DNA of 20,119 bases from Trebouxia sp. TZW2008 (GCA_002118135.1 BDIU01000579.1:1-20119), one strand, 5' to 3'; counted from the stretch's first letter, positions 9,901-19,686 are shown. Notes: a model not told the origin generated them from the sequence alone. Numbers and translations are program-made.

Positions 9901-10327
9901 CTGGAGCTCAGGAACTTTGGCTTTCACCTGTTCATACCAATTTGCCTGGTCACAGCTGCTCCATCCAAAACCTTCAAGCAAACCAGACCTTGAGCAGCTT
10001 GATTTTGTCAAGTATCTGGAATCTGCAAGCTGGCACGCACTGACCTTGTATCAGCACAGAGTCATCGGTGGGTAAACGTTTGAGAGACTTTGCGGCAGTC
10101 TCGGTGCTCGGTTGAGCGGCAGTCTGCACTAACACCGCAGATCGCTGTCTCCTGCGACCGACTCCCGGAGGAAACTTTGCTAGCGTCAGACGACGATGGT
10201 GGTGGTTTGATCTGTTGCGTGCTTGTTGGACTCTTCCCGAGACTGTGCGTGCCGGCAAGAAAGCTCTAGTAGGCTGGATCCAGGCAGCCCGCTCGCTTAG
10301 GAACACCACCGATAGCTTTGCCGACAT
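3919..10327 (-). CDS. Plastid-targeted alpha-amylase (GH13), 10 exons, 510 aa
   Basis: Endo-hydrolysis of alpha-1,4-glucan; inferred to act on starch in the chloroplast. Exons (high to low): 10327-10045, 9971-9901, 9815-9759, 9303-9131, 8576-8479, 7647-7542, 7190-7104, 6543-6308, 4878-4644, 4105-3919. All introns are GT-AG and the exons sum to 1533 bases, closing in frame. Residues 1 to about 75 are a Ser/Arg/Ala-rich transit-like peptide starting [10 protein letters not shown]. The barrel starts at [14 protein letters not shown]13 region I is DVVINHRC (174-181). Region II is GWRFDF with nucleophile D259, region III LHLAEFW with acid/base E286, region [10 protein letters not shown] with D369. 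The end ([20 protein letters not shown]) matches the C-terminal beta domain of plant AMY proteins, followed by an Asn-Gly tail. Intron 8 (6307-4879, 1429 bases) is filled by partial copies of its own flanking exons. The gene is divergent from lumazine synthase. The exact transit-peptide end is not determined. Confidence 0.9.
4801..5330 (-). repeat. Tandem array A: copies of the start of amylase exon 9 with its splice acceptor
   Basis: Five direct units. The one at 4801-4900 is the true start of exon 9; four more lie upstream in transcription, inside intron 8. Exon-start-equivalent positions are 4878, 4981, 5093 and 5207 (spacings 103, 112, 114). The unit nearest 5330 keeps the exon part but has lost the acceptor. 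Each unit holds about 40 bases of intron, the acceptor GAGCGCAG and the coding part for STQQHWPFP to LTHPG. The unit at 5207 is open through [12 protein letters not shown] to a TAG at 5112-5110. The units at 4981 and 5093 carry small deletions that shift the frame. The acceptor and first 13 exon bases are identical in the four units that keep them. Confidence 0.9.
5708..6431 (-). repeat. Tandem array B: 181-base copies of the end of amylase exon 8 with its splice donor
   Basis: Four direct units of exactly 181 bases. The unit 6251-6431 is the real end of exon 8 plus the first bases of intron 8; three more units follow it within the intron. Exon-end-equivalent positions are 6308, 6127, 5946 and 5765. 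Each unit spans about 125 exon bases (from PTKGILQEA to DNHDTG) and about 56 intron bases. The units ending at 6127 and 5946 share a Trp-to-stop change (plus 6170-6172 and 5989-5991), so they are probably a younger duplication pair. The farthest unit (5765) is still open over [19 protein letters not shown] to DNHDTG and keeps a GT donor. Confidence 0.92.
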
Positions 10328-10791
10328 GTCTCATTGCAAAACCGACAGTGCCTGTGAGAGACGAGGCTGATTTGACAGCAGCAGACGCCTGGTGCGCACA
10401 CCGACAGTCACAGTCAACGCCCTTGCCGATGGTATTGCTGAATGGTAAACGAAAGCCTGCTTCAGGGCGGAAACGCCAATGCCCTGACCCTTTTAAATTC
10501 TGCCCTACTGGAGGCCAAACGAGTGAGCTACATCTGTTTTCGAAGTAAACGCTGGTGTGTTGCGCCTGCCGTAGCACGGCAAAGCTTCCGTCCTGCGAGA
10601 GTACAGCAGCATGCAGGTGTCATTGCAGTCTACGATTCAGGCGTCCTACACACTTGCACCTAGGCCTCAGTGCTGTGCACCATCCGCACGAGCATGGCGT
10701 TGCGACCGACCTGCACTGCACCAGCTTTTTGGTGCGTAGCTGCCGTTGTACTCGTGTGCAGCCGCATTTCACTGTATTCAAACTAACACAG
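10328..10791. promoter_or_regulatory. Shared upstream region of amylase (minus) and lumazine synthase (plus)
   Basis: The two genes point away from each other, leaving under 600 bases for both promoters and 5' untranslated regions. A TTTAAA-like AT-rich element at 10492-10498 could serve as a TATA-type box for the amylase, about 165 bases upstream of its ATG; this is weak evidence. A possible first exon for the lumazine synthase transit peptide (ATG at 10694, MALRPTCTAPAF) lies here, but no in-frame splice to the body of the gene could be confirmed. Confidence 0.4.
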
Positions 10792-10891
10792 AGCAGGTGG
10801 CTGCTCTACAGCACTCACTACAACATCTGCAGACCAAGATTCAGATTTTGTTACAGGCAGCAGACAACAGCTTGCAGGAAAGGCCAAGCCC

Positions 10892-13086
10892 ATGCAGAAG
10901 CAGCATTGTCGAACCGTGGCAGCCGCTTCCAAGTCTTATGTCGGCAGCTTAGTTGCAAAGGACTTGAAATTTGCAATTGTTGTTGCCAGATTCAATGATC
11001 TAGTGACCAAGCTGCTTTTGGAAGGGGCGCTGGAAGCTTTTGACAGACATGGTGGAGACAGAAATGATGTGGATGTGAGCACCTGACAATTTGCACACAC
11101 TGCTCACATGCCTGCCTGGTTCTGTCTGGAGGCACATGTAGGCCAGCTGGCCATGCGAATCTTGGCAAAACATGTAAAAATTGTATGGCGCTGCCAAGCT
11201 TGCATATCTCAAGAGATTGAAGCTGGTGTGAAAGCGCCTGCAGCTTCTGCCTGACTCTGCTGCTGGTGTGCTGTAAAGTAGGTGGTGTGGGTTCCAGGGA
11301 GTTTTGAGTTGCCAATCATGGCGAAGAGCATGGCCAAAAGCGGCAAATATGACGGCATTGTAGCCATAGGGACAGTTGTGAGTACACTGCAATGCATCTT
11401 GAGCTCAATTGCTTCAGAAGCAGCCAGCATCTAGTGTTTCTGCGCTCGCTTGTCAGCTTTACATCCTAAGCCTAAAGGTCAGCTTGCTATGCTGCTGAAG
11501 CGACAGCTTCAACACTTTGTGTGGCCACTTCGACAATTTCATGTGTCAAAATGTTTGTGCACGTAAGCATTTAAGTTGGGAGCTTTGTCAGTAGCTTGCC
11601 TCCTGGGTGCCTACCGCAAAGATCACAGTTACTGTAACAAATTTGAAGCGAAAAGCAGTAGCCCCATTGTGGCAGGGTGAGCGTGGTCGAAGTGAAAAGT
11701 GGTAGTCCCGTGGCAGAAGGGGACATGGCGTAATTCTAGGCTCGTAGATTGTGTTGATTGCCAAGTAACGGTCCGTACGCTACAGTTGCTTGCCCTGTGG
11801 CAGTACGCTGGAGACTCTGAGCTGACTTGCCCATTTATGAATTGGCGAATTAGTGTCAAACTTTGCTCTTTTGCTCAAAAGAACTGCTTGTTGTTGCTGT
11901 GCATGCTCTACGCAAGCAGGATCTTGTCAAGCATATCAGCAATATTGAAACCAATCAGCTTGAGCCCAAGTAATGCCTGGCTGAGTGCTCAGGTGCGAGG
12001 GGCCACAACACATTATGAGGCAGTAGCTAATGCAGCAGCTGGGGGTGTTTTGGGAGCAGGTCAAGACTCGGGTGTGCCTGTCATCTTTGGAGTGCTCACC
12101 ACAGAGAACATGGAACAGGTGCAATCAGCGTGCTTGATCAACGCATGGGTGTTAGTATACCAGTGTACTCTTGAGTTCATGCAACTAGTCAGCGCAACTT
12201 GTGAGCTTGATCACGCTCATTGTGACTGTTCATTGCAGCACAGGTGTTAGGTGTATGCGTGGCTGATGTCTTGTCTTGTCAGGCTGGCTTGTGCTGGGCA
12301 TAAAACGTGAGAGTTATGATAATCAATTGTGTCTCAGGCTTGCTTTCCCTGCAAGTAGATGTACTATTGGTTGCCAGAGACATAGCAAGCGCAATGCATT
12401 TGTCTTTTGCTATCTGACTGCTGCAGCACAATTGCATGATCATATACACTCAGCTGAAGTGTGCACGTATGCTTACTCTACTGGTAAACATTGTTGTTGC
12501 ACTGCACATCAGTCTTGCATTCAGCCCTGTCCAATGCCTGTCAGCAAAAGCAGATTCTGGTTGTACTACACAGCATTGCTGCATTTGTGAACACTTCTGC
12601 AGGACTGAAATCTATTGTGCTTCTGAGCTGGCGCATGAGCGCTATCATGTCATGATTGCACATGTGCAATGTGTACACATTGTCACAGCACTGCAAATCA
12701 GTGACATCTTAAGCGGGCAGACGAGCATATTGCAGGAACAGGCGTGACAGGTATACAATGCGGAAAACACATTTTGGGTGATGCTTGTTTGATCAAGACG
12801 CCACAGTCACTTTTGATGCAATTTGCCCAACGGCCCTAAATAACGTCTCAGCACCCATGGCACAGGAAGCACATGTGCTAGCTCATGCCCAGCTCAAAAG
12901 CCCATAAAGTTGGACAGCAACTTGCATGGCATTTTTCTTACATCAATCTGCTGTTGCTGACAGGCTCTGGATAGGGCTGGAGGCAAGACTGGAAACAAAG
13001 GTGGTGAGGCAGCTGTCACTGCAATTGAGATGGCAAACCTCCTGAAGGCTCTCAGAAGTGAGGGCAAGGCAGCAGATGCCTGGTGA
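10892..13086 (+). CDS. 6,7-dimethyl-8-ribityllumazine synthase (riboflavin pathway), 4 exons
   Basis: It condenses 5-amino-6-ribitylamino-uracil with dihydroxybutanone phosphate, the penultimate riboflavin step, in plastids of plants and algae. Exons 10892-11074, 11282-11377, 11993-12118 and 12964-13086 sum to 528 bases (175 aa plus TGA); all junctions fall in phase 0. Family motifs in order: [12 protein letters not shown] with [24 protein letters not shown], then GTV joined to [12 protein letters not shown] (catalytic-loop His in THY), [16 protein letters not shown], and [17 protein letters not shown] with AIEMANLL. The ATG at 10892 gives only about 20 residues before the domain, short for a transit peptide. 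The same frame is open back to a TAA at 10784-10786, so a further exon upstream is likely and the true start is unresolved. It is divergent from the amylase. Confidence 0.88.
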
Positions 13087-13911
13087 TTGCTCACAATGGG
13101 TGCTGACTTGAGATGGCTTGTCCATGCGCTTTGCATGACAGCACTGCAAGTCGTCGAGAAAGTCAAGGCAGCCCAGCGAGTCCCTTGCCAGACAGGCTTC
13201 ATTACACATACCTCTTCAGGGCAAGTTGCAGCCAGTATCAGCCTGATGGCTTGGCAGCATCTGATATCATGTGCGTGATTCTTGACGCAGCAGCTGCTTG
13301 GGCACAAGGTCAATTCAGCCCTTCAGAACACTGCCAATTGCAGCTGCGCATGCAATCATGCAACTGCTGTACATGCTCTGGTACGTAGCATGTATACATG
13401 CTTTCCCATGCCATCACATGTGAGGCAATGACATGCAAGTGTATTAATATTGCGCCACCAGTTTTGAAGAAGCTGGCAGCATAAGCAGGCTTTGTCTCAA
13501 TTTTTTTGCCCACTTCTGCACCATCTTGCTGATGTCAGTGACGCTGATGAAGGATTTAAGGAGTCTGCAATTGGCTAAGAGTTCACGTGCTTACCCATGC
13601 AGAGCAAGGCAACCGTGTGCCGTACGTGACCCAGATTTGCTGAGCCATCAGCTATCTGCGCATGCCATGTGCTTAGCCACGCGTCAACATGTCACACTCA
13701 CAGATGATTACGAGCCTTGCCCTCGACGTCCAGGTGGCATGCACAAAATTGCTGCGTCCGAGAAAAAGTGCAGAGAATCATCCGTAGTACGGCCACTTGG
13801 CTGATAGACACCAAATGCGTCAGCGTATTAGTCTGACTTGCTATCATCGCCCTTAATCATCGACCTCGCCACGGAGACGGCCACAGCCAAGGCGTGCAGC
13901 CGTTGGAACTG
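13087..13911 (+). other. 3' region of lumazine synthase and intergenic sequence
   Basis: No gene is supported. Open frames here (for example 13526-13804) show no family features. No TGTAA signal was found close behind the lumazine synthase stop, so its polyadenylation site is not located. Confidence 0.4.
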
Positions 13912-13918
13912 CATAAAA
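13912..13918 (+). promoter_or_regulatory. TATA-like element of the wall-protein gene
   Basis: CATAAAA lies about 200 bases before the ATG at 14117 and would place transcription start near 13940-13950, leaving a 5' leader of about 170 bases. Position and sequence only; weak. Confidence 0.35.
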
Positions 13919-14116
13919 GCATCCAACAAACTGCAATATTCTAGGCTCTGTCTTGTCGCCGTCGTGACCAGCGCTCGCTCAGGCTAGGCATCGCTTTGCA
14001 AGCAGGTTGCTCGTGTGCATTCGCCTGTGACCTGTGTGGTGCCGAGGCCGCAGTGCTGTGCGTTCTGACGAAACCTGAGCCTCCTTGCCAAACTAAGTTA
14101 GCTTTTCTCCCACAGA

Positions 14117-16188
14117 ATGAGGAGCTCCACCTTGCTTGCGGCTGTTGCGCTCTTCGCTGTCATAGGTGAGACGGCCTGCGCTGCAGTGCACGGCATTGCC
14201 CTAGCAAAGCGCTTGCCCGTGCTCTCTGCACCCACAGTCGTTTCAGCACGTTTCAGCGCGCAGCGCCGTCTTTCTCGCCTAGCCGCCTTCAAGTTGCCTT
14301 CTGTCGCTGCACTGTGCTGTCCAGTCACAGGAGACAATCTGCATTCTCTCTTTGCAGTCAGACGTATGCGTGTGACCTACCTGTTCTGTCTCTGCAGGCT
14401 GTGCCGTCTGTGAGCCACAGAGGCTGCAAGCTCATCGCAAGCTGCAGGACGCATCCGCCGCTGCTGCAGCTGGCGCTTCAGCAGCTGGAGCGTCCAGCGC
14501 TTCAGCAGCAGCTGCTGCAGATGCAGTCTGTACGTTTGCTCACGGCTGTCTCCTGCATGCGTCGACGCACTTGGCACCTCCGGATCCGCCAGCGCATCAC
14601 CTCACGCGCACTGTCAGCCTCACCGTTGTGACAGCATGCCATGACTGGTGCATTCGCTGCATTTCCGCCATCAGCAGCGCTGTCTAGCAAGATTGTGCTT
14701 ACCTGAATGTCTGCACAGCATCTATGCAGCTCAAACAGCATCCCTGAAGCTCAGACAGCATCGTCACAACCTGTGTTGTTCTGCAGCCAAGAAAGATGCC
14801 GCAGTTGCTGCACTCGGAAGTGCACAGTGTAGCATGCCTGCTTGCAGCTTCAGCAATGCTGTCAGCCTATTGACATAACGGTCTGTGCTGCAGCCAAGAG
14901 CGATGATCTCGTATCAAAGGACGTGGAGGTGCCAGTGAAGAAGGAGGAGTATGAGGTGCCTGATGTTAAGATTGTGTACAAGTCACCTCCCCCACCACCT
15001 CCCAAGTACTACGTCAAGGTGGACACACCAACGCCTACGCCTACACCAACTCCAGCACCCAAGGTGGCTGTCTCTGGCGCGCGTTATGTCGATGCTCCCA
15101 CCCCTACTCCCAAGGCATGCTTTTTTTGGCCTGCTTTTGTAGTGAACTGCTAGCATTTTCCCCCGTCCGTCACAGGTTCTTAGGCTAGATCAAGCTCATG
15201 CTGCTATGTGCTTGCAGCAGTCACAGTTGTGCCTGTCATCTGTTGGCACAATTGTGACTGCACTTTGTGATGTGTACACTCTGAATGCTGTGCAATTCTC
15301 AGCTGTCAGTAGCTGTGAACTGCATACAGTTTGATCGGCTCAGTCCTGTGATGTCTGAGCTTGTGCAGAAATCATTTCTGTACCATGCCAAGGGCCCTTT
15401 CTCTATCCTCGCTGCAGTTTTTGCAACCCGCTCTGCAGCTTGACTGGCACTTCCAGCATTACACAAAGGACTGTACCATCACACATTAGAACAGGTTTTC
15501 ACTGAATCATGTCATGTTGAGCAAGCATTGCTGCACTGCCTTGCAATAAGCTTAAGGCAGCAGTGTTTGCAGAGCCAAGCTTGTGCTGGCAGTTTTGATC
15601 GTCAATAGCGACTTGATGATGCATGCTGCATAAACTGACTGAACTGCGTGTGGGTTGCAGGTTGTGTATGTGGTTGACAGTCCTCCTCCACCTCCACCTA
15701 AGGTCTACTACGTAGAGGTAAACTTCCAACTGCCTGCCATATTGGTCCAAGTGCAAGCGCAACCTTTTGCATGCTCTGTGATGCATTCTGTGGTGTAGCA
15801 GCATATGCCTGATGCTACACACCTGTTTTGTGCTGAAGCAATGTGCTTGTGGCACAGCACTCAGCAGCTTGCGCTTGCACTTGGCTTTGCTGACTGCTAA
15901 ACAGGATTTTGCTGAGCTCAGCTTTCTTGTGTGCATTTGCAGGTGCCAGCCCCTACACCACCACCAAAGAAGGTTGTCTACGTGCCACCTCCCACCAAGA
16001 CACCTGCCCCCAAGGTGCAGGTTGTAGACATTCCAGTCAAGACCCCACCACCCACCAAGACACCTGCCCCCAAGGTGAAGGATGTAGCAGACGCTGCTGC
16101 AAGCGCTGCTGCTGCCGGCGGTGCATCAAAGACTGACACAGCTACAGCTGGAGGTGCTGCTGCTGCAGCAGCTGCTGCCGGAGGGTAG
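14117..16188 (+). CDS. Secreted Ala/Pro-rich HRGP-like cell-wall protein, 6 exons, 248 aa
   Basis: Probable structural or adhesive wall glycoprotein. Exons 14117-14165, 14398-14529, 14787-14828, 14894-15114, 15661-15717 and 15943-16188 sum to 747 bases and close in frame. A signal peptide (MRSSTLLAAVALFAVIGCAV) opens the protein. An Ala/Ser-rich stretch follows, then an acidic/basic linker (KDVEVPVKKEEYEVPDVKI). Next come proline modules: SPPPPPPKYYVK, TPTPTPTPTPAPK, SPPPPPPKVYYVE, and twice PPPTKTPAPKV. An Ala/Gly-rich tail ends it. Such X-Pro repeats are typical sites of proline hydroxylation and O-glycosylation in green-algal walls. Intron 4 (15115-15660) would begin with GC rather than GT. 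An alternative last exon may exist at 16569-16598. The family is assigned from composition only. Confidence 0.75.
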
Positions 16189-16568
16189 AGCTTATACAGG
16201 TGCGTCAGGCCTGCTCTGATGGCAAGTTGCACCGACTTGTATCAAAATTTGCGTGTATCCCCAAGCATGTGTATGCATTGCTGAGTACGAGTGTAGTCCA
16301 CAGGCTGCAATCATCACTTGATCTTTACCAACTGCATCAGTCTTTGCAACCTTTTGCTACTGACTTTGGCTGCGTACATACATACCTGCCTTTGTTTGGC
16401 AGAGGTGATCTGTGTGTGTGTGTGCGCAAATGTGTAGCATTCAGAACGTCAAGTTGCACAGCTGTAGCAAGTAGAGCTCACACAGCTAACGAGGTGTTGC
16501 AAGCAGCTGTGTACACAGACCTGATGTGGTGTCAAACATGCACTGATTTTTGTGGCTGTTGTCGACAG

Positions 16569-16598
16569 GAATTTGATGATGTGGAGATCAAGAAGTGA
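16569..16598 (+). other. Possible alternative terminal exon of the wall-protein gene
   Basis: After a T-rich tract and GTCGACAG acceptor, a short frame encodes EFDDVEIKK and a stop. It could be joined in phase 0 from donors inside exon 6 (after AAG at 16014 or 16074), replacing the Ala/Gly tail. The downstream TGTAA signals would fit either form. Inference from splice-site shape only. Confidence 0.3.
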
Positions 16599-16670
16599 AA
16601 CAGTCATGTAGTAGACTTGTTGCCTTGTAGTTTGCAATCAGTTGAAGCAGCATCTGGCTGGCAGGTGCTT

Positions 16671-16727
16671 TGTAACAAGCAGATGCCCATCAGGTGTTTG
16701 CTTGTTGGTAAAGAGAAGCTCTTGTAA
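16671..16727 (+). terminator. TGTAA polyadenylation signals of the wall-protein gene
   Basis: Two TGTAA pentamers (16671-16675 and 16723-16727) follow the gene. TGTAA is the established polyadenylation signal of green algae, normally 10-20 bases before the cleavage site. A stretch of about 480 bases between the stop at 16188 and these signals would be 3' untranslated or partly intron. Confidence 0.45.
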
Positions 16728-17404
16728 TTATTAAAGCTATCTCTTGCCAGTTGGTGGGCAGCAACACGGTAAATTATGACTGTGCCATATGACTAGGCAG
16801 CATGACGTAGATGCAGCAGCTACCATGTCAGATGTGTGACAAGCGGCATGCTGCCTCAGAATGACACAACAGCCTTAGGCACTTTGATGTACATAGCCAC
16901 GCTGTCAGCATCGGTCTGATATGTAATTCTTTGGTACAGGTCTTGTATGCGCCATCTGACTTTGATCTGTCACAATGCATGAGCTTGCATGATCACAATG
17001 CATGCTGAGAAACGTTGCAGCCCTTACCTTTCTTTGCAATAGGTTTTTGCTTGTGCTGCAATGCACTGCATGCTTTGCAAAAGATGCACCACGCTACTGC
17101 ATTGCACCCTTGCTATATGTGAATTTGCCAGACTGCAGGTCGGCTTTGCATCCTGTACAGACCTGTTTTGTGTCTACCTGCCGACCACTCAGCAAGTGCA
17201 TTGCAACATGCAGCGCGGAGTTCGTGACTGCACCTTCAGAAGTTGCGGTCAAAGTAAGTGCGATTTGAGAAGCTATGTCCCTGTACGTCACCATGTGCGA
17301 AGCCTGAAGGGGAAGAAGCCACTGCGGAAGTTGACGCTCCTAATTTGGCTGCCCGCGGACCCGCAGCCCAGGACGCGGAGCCACCTGTCGACCGCGACCT
17401 GCTG
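16728..17404. other. Intergenic stretch before the ferritin-like gene
   Basis: No gene, RNA or repeat that I can support. The open frames here lack family features. The part from about 17270 becomes GC-richer, as expected for a core promoter region. Confidence 0.4.
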
Positions 17405-17410
17405 TATAAA
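17405..17410 (+). promoter_or_regulatory. TATA box (TATAAA) of the ferritin-like gene
   Basis: A perfect TATAAA sits in a GC-rich setting 335 bases before the ATG at 17745. It would place transcription start near 17435-17440 and implies a long 5' leader, in which the splice-like motif at 17671-17682 lies. Confidence 0.5.
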
Positions 17411-17670
17411 GCGGGGCACAATGCCGGGCCTAGGCACAGATCTGCACATTTTACTTCCGCGAGATACATTAGTGTCAGGTGCGCTCACGAGACTTGCTCA
17501 CAGAACTGCGTTCGCACAGTGACTGTCTCAGTGATCGAGCGCTTTGCCTTCTTGAAGCTTGTCCAGTGTTAGCTCGTTGCGCATCGTTGCTGCACTCTGC
17601 CTTGGCTTGTTGATAGCAAGCGTGCTCAATGGCGTCAGCCGCGTCCTCTGTGATCTAACTGACTGATTGC

Positions 17671-17682
17671 TTGCAGGTGAGT
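17671..17682 (+). promoter_or_regulatory. Back-to-back splice acceptor/donor in the 5' leader
   Basis: TTGCAG is directly followed by GTGAGT, with a CTAAC branch-like sequence about 20 bases before. A further acceptor (GGCTTTAG, ending 17732) precedes the ATG at 17745. The leader may contain one or two introns, or a zero-length (recursive-type) splice point. Confidence 0.35.
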
Positions 17683-17744
17683 AACCGCGTCTTCGCCTTC
17701 TGTTTCTCGACACCTTCTTTGATCGGCTTTAGACGCCAAGCAGA

Positions 17745-19065
17745 ATGAAGTTTGCGATTGCTGTCGCGCTGCTCGGTCTGCTGGCTGTGCTATCGCCAGT
17801 GGCAGATGCACGCAAGCTGATGCAGTCCGCGCCCACGGACGCAGACATCCTGAACTTTGCTCTGAACCTAGAGGTGAGCAAACGCTTTTCAAAGACTCCT
17901 GTAAACAGTTGTTACTGCTGCCGTGCCCAATTCTGCTGCTGCTGAGTACGTTTCACTGACGTGATCTTTATTGCTGCAGTGTTTGGAGGCTCAGTTCTAC
18001 TCTTGTGCAGTCTATGGCCAGCCTCTGTCAGATGAACTCGCAGGCTATGGACCCCGCCCCGTTGGTTGCCAGCAGGCCAACTTTACCAATGACGACATCT
18101 ACAGCATTGCAATGGATGTAGCAAACAACGAGATTGCACACGTGCGTTACCTCAGAACAGCCCTGGGCAACTCATCAGTTCAGTGCCCTCTGGTCAACAT
18201 CGGTGATGCCTTCTCAGCAGCAGCCAATGCAGCTCTTGGAACCACCCTGTCTCCTCCGTTTGTTCCCTACGTCAACGACCTGTACTTCCTGACTGGTGCC
18301 TTCATCTTTGAGGACCTAGGTGTGACTGCTTACGAGGGTGCCTTGGGCGGTATCCAGAGCCTTGACATCAAGCTTGCTGCAGCTGGTAAGCACAGTGATG
18401 TTGTGTTTTGACCAAAAACTGTGTATCACCCAGCACTATTGCCTGCAATGTCGTTTGCATCCTGCTCAAACTTGCAGTCTTGAAACTGCAGACTTGGCGC
18501 AAATCGCGCATGCCTGTCCTTGCTTGATTGCACAGCCTTGCATCAATGCTGTCCTTGTTATCACCGCAATGTGATGCACTGTAGTGCACTGTTGTTTCTG
18601 CTTGCTGGCATTGCCTGGCCCTGTGCATCTTGACATTCACTGCAATCTTCAGTACTGCCAGGTCTTATTTACTCAGCACTAACGTCTTGCAATATGGTGC
18701 TGACTTTGCTGTTATGTCTTGCAGGTATCCTTGCCACTGAGGCTTACCACGCCGGCTACATCCGCACAGCACTCATCCAGAACGGTGATGGCATCACTCC
18801 CTACGGTGCCAACGTCACCACCATCATCAACGCCATCTCCGCAGCCCGTGACAGCCTTGACGGCAGCTCAACCAGTGACGATGTGGGTATCTTTGACGCT
18901 ACCACTGGCGATTACATCCTGGCCCCTGTTGACAGCAACGCCCTGGTGTTCTCAAGAACAGCATCTCAGGTTCTGGCTGTTGCCTATTTGAACGCCTCTG
19001 GTGCAGCTGGCGGTTTCTTCCCCAACGGTGTGAATGGCAACATCCAGTACACTAGCAGCAGCTAG
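17745..19065 (+). CDS. Secreted ferritin-like-domain protein (desiccation-related PCC13-62/Rds1 family), 3 exons, 291 aa
   Basis: Exons 17745-17873, 17980-18385 and 18725-19065 sum to 876 bases and close in frame; all introns are GT-AG. A signal peptide (MKFAIAVALLGLLAVLSPVADA) is followed by a four-helix ferritin-like domain. Possible metal ligands follow the family pattern: Glu in ALNLECLEAQFYSCAVYG, ExxH in NNEIAHVRYLRTAL, Glu in FIFEDLGVTAYEGAL, and ExxH in ILATEAYHAGYIRTAL. The C-terminal part has the conserved run FSRTASQVLAVAYLNASG and ends GGFFPNGVNGNIQYTSSS. Relatives are the plant desiccation-related protein PCC13-62, fungal Rds1 and many algal secreted proteins; the enzymatic role is not established for the family. 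It is likely extracellular or in the secretory path. Codon use is clearly C-biased at third positions, suggesting high expression. Confidence 0.88.
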
Positions 19066-19384
19066 ATTGCCTGGCTGTAGTATAGCAACTTTGTCCCTTT
19101 CAGCGTTTTGTAGGCAAACTACTTTCCTGGCTATGACAGCAGCTAGTATGGCAGGCAAACTTTGACCCTGGTAGCATGTTGTAGGCAATTTGATTGATCA
19201 CTTGTACAGCTTGTTTGACAGCGTCTGACATTGTGTACTATACGACTTTCCAGCAGCACACTTTTATTGATTTGCTTATGGCCTGCCCTCTATCTTTTTG
19301 GGCTTCTGTTGCCAATGAAGTGATATACGAAGTACAATTTGGTTTGACTTGCTAGATTTCAAGGTGTTGTTATCACAAATTTCC

Positions 19385-19389
19385 TGTAA
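19385..19389 (+). terminator. TGTAA polyadenylation signal of the ferritin-like gene
   Basis: It is the first TGTAA after the stop at 19065 that I found, giving a 3' untranslated region of about 330 bases. Confidence 0.5.
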
Positions 19390-19431
19390 ATAATGCTGAT
19401 CTATGTCACTTCTGCTGGCCCTTGGTGCGCT

Positions 19432-19686
19432 TCATGCATTTGCATGTTGTACATTCAGCTGCACAACTTGAAGCTCTGGTGCAACAGTCTTTGGTGGAAT
19501 GACAGGCTCATCACTGTCAAGCTTGAGTTGGCTCTGGCATGTTCTGCAAATCCAAGTCTCTGCAGCAGTTCTGACCGTGGCCTGCACTTTGGGGCATGTT
19601 CTACAGCTGCTTTGAGTTGACTGCAAACGTCTTGACTCAGTCTGCCACTCTGCAACCTGGCAATGCACATGTACATGTACATGCAT
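19432..19686 (-). other. Open frame with a zinc-ribbon-like Cys pattern (possible exon)
   Basis: The minus strand reads through SSCRTCPKVQATV and WICRTCQSQLKL, giving C-x2-C-x14-C-x2-C, and ends in a TGA at 19434-19432. An acceptor-like CATTGCCAG precedes VAEWQTES. I recognise no family and found no upstream exon, so this may be chance or the last exon of an unseen gene. It overlaps the spacer behind the ferritin-like gene, between 19390 and 19850, where nothing else was found. Confidence 0.2.

Noticed and set aside
10555..10998. Plus-strand frame of 147 codons rich in Cys and Arg
   Set aside because: It overlaps lumazine synthase exon 1 in another frame and has no family features; it is probably leader or intron sequence.
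14377..14577. Minus-strand Gln/Leu/Arg-rich open frame
   Set aside because: It is the shadow of the Ala/Ser-rich exon 2 of the wall-protein gene, whose low-complexity GCT/GCA repeats keep all frames open.
15978..16232. Minus-strand frame rich in Ala, Gly and Val
   Set aside because: It is the shadow of exon 6 of the wall-protein gene; there is no independent start or splice support.
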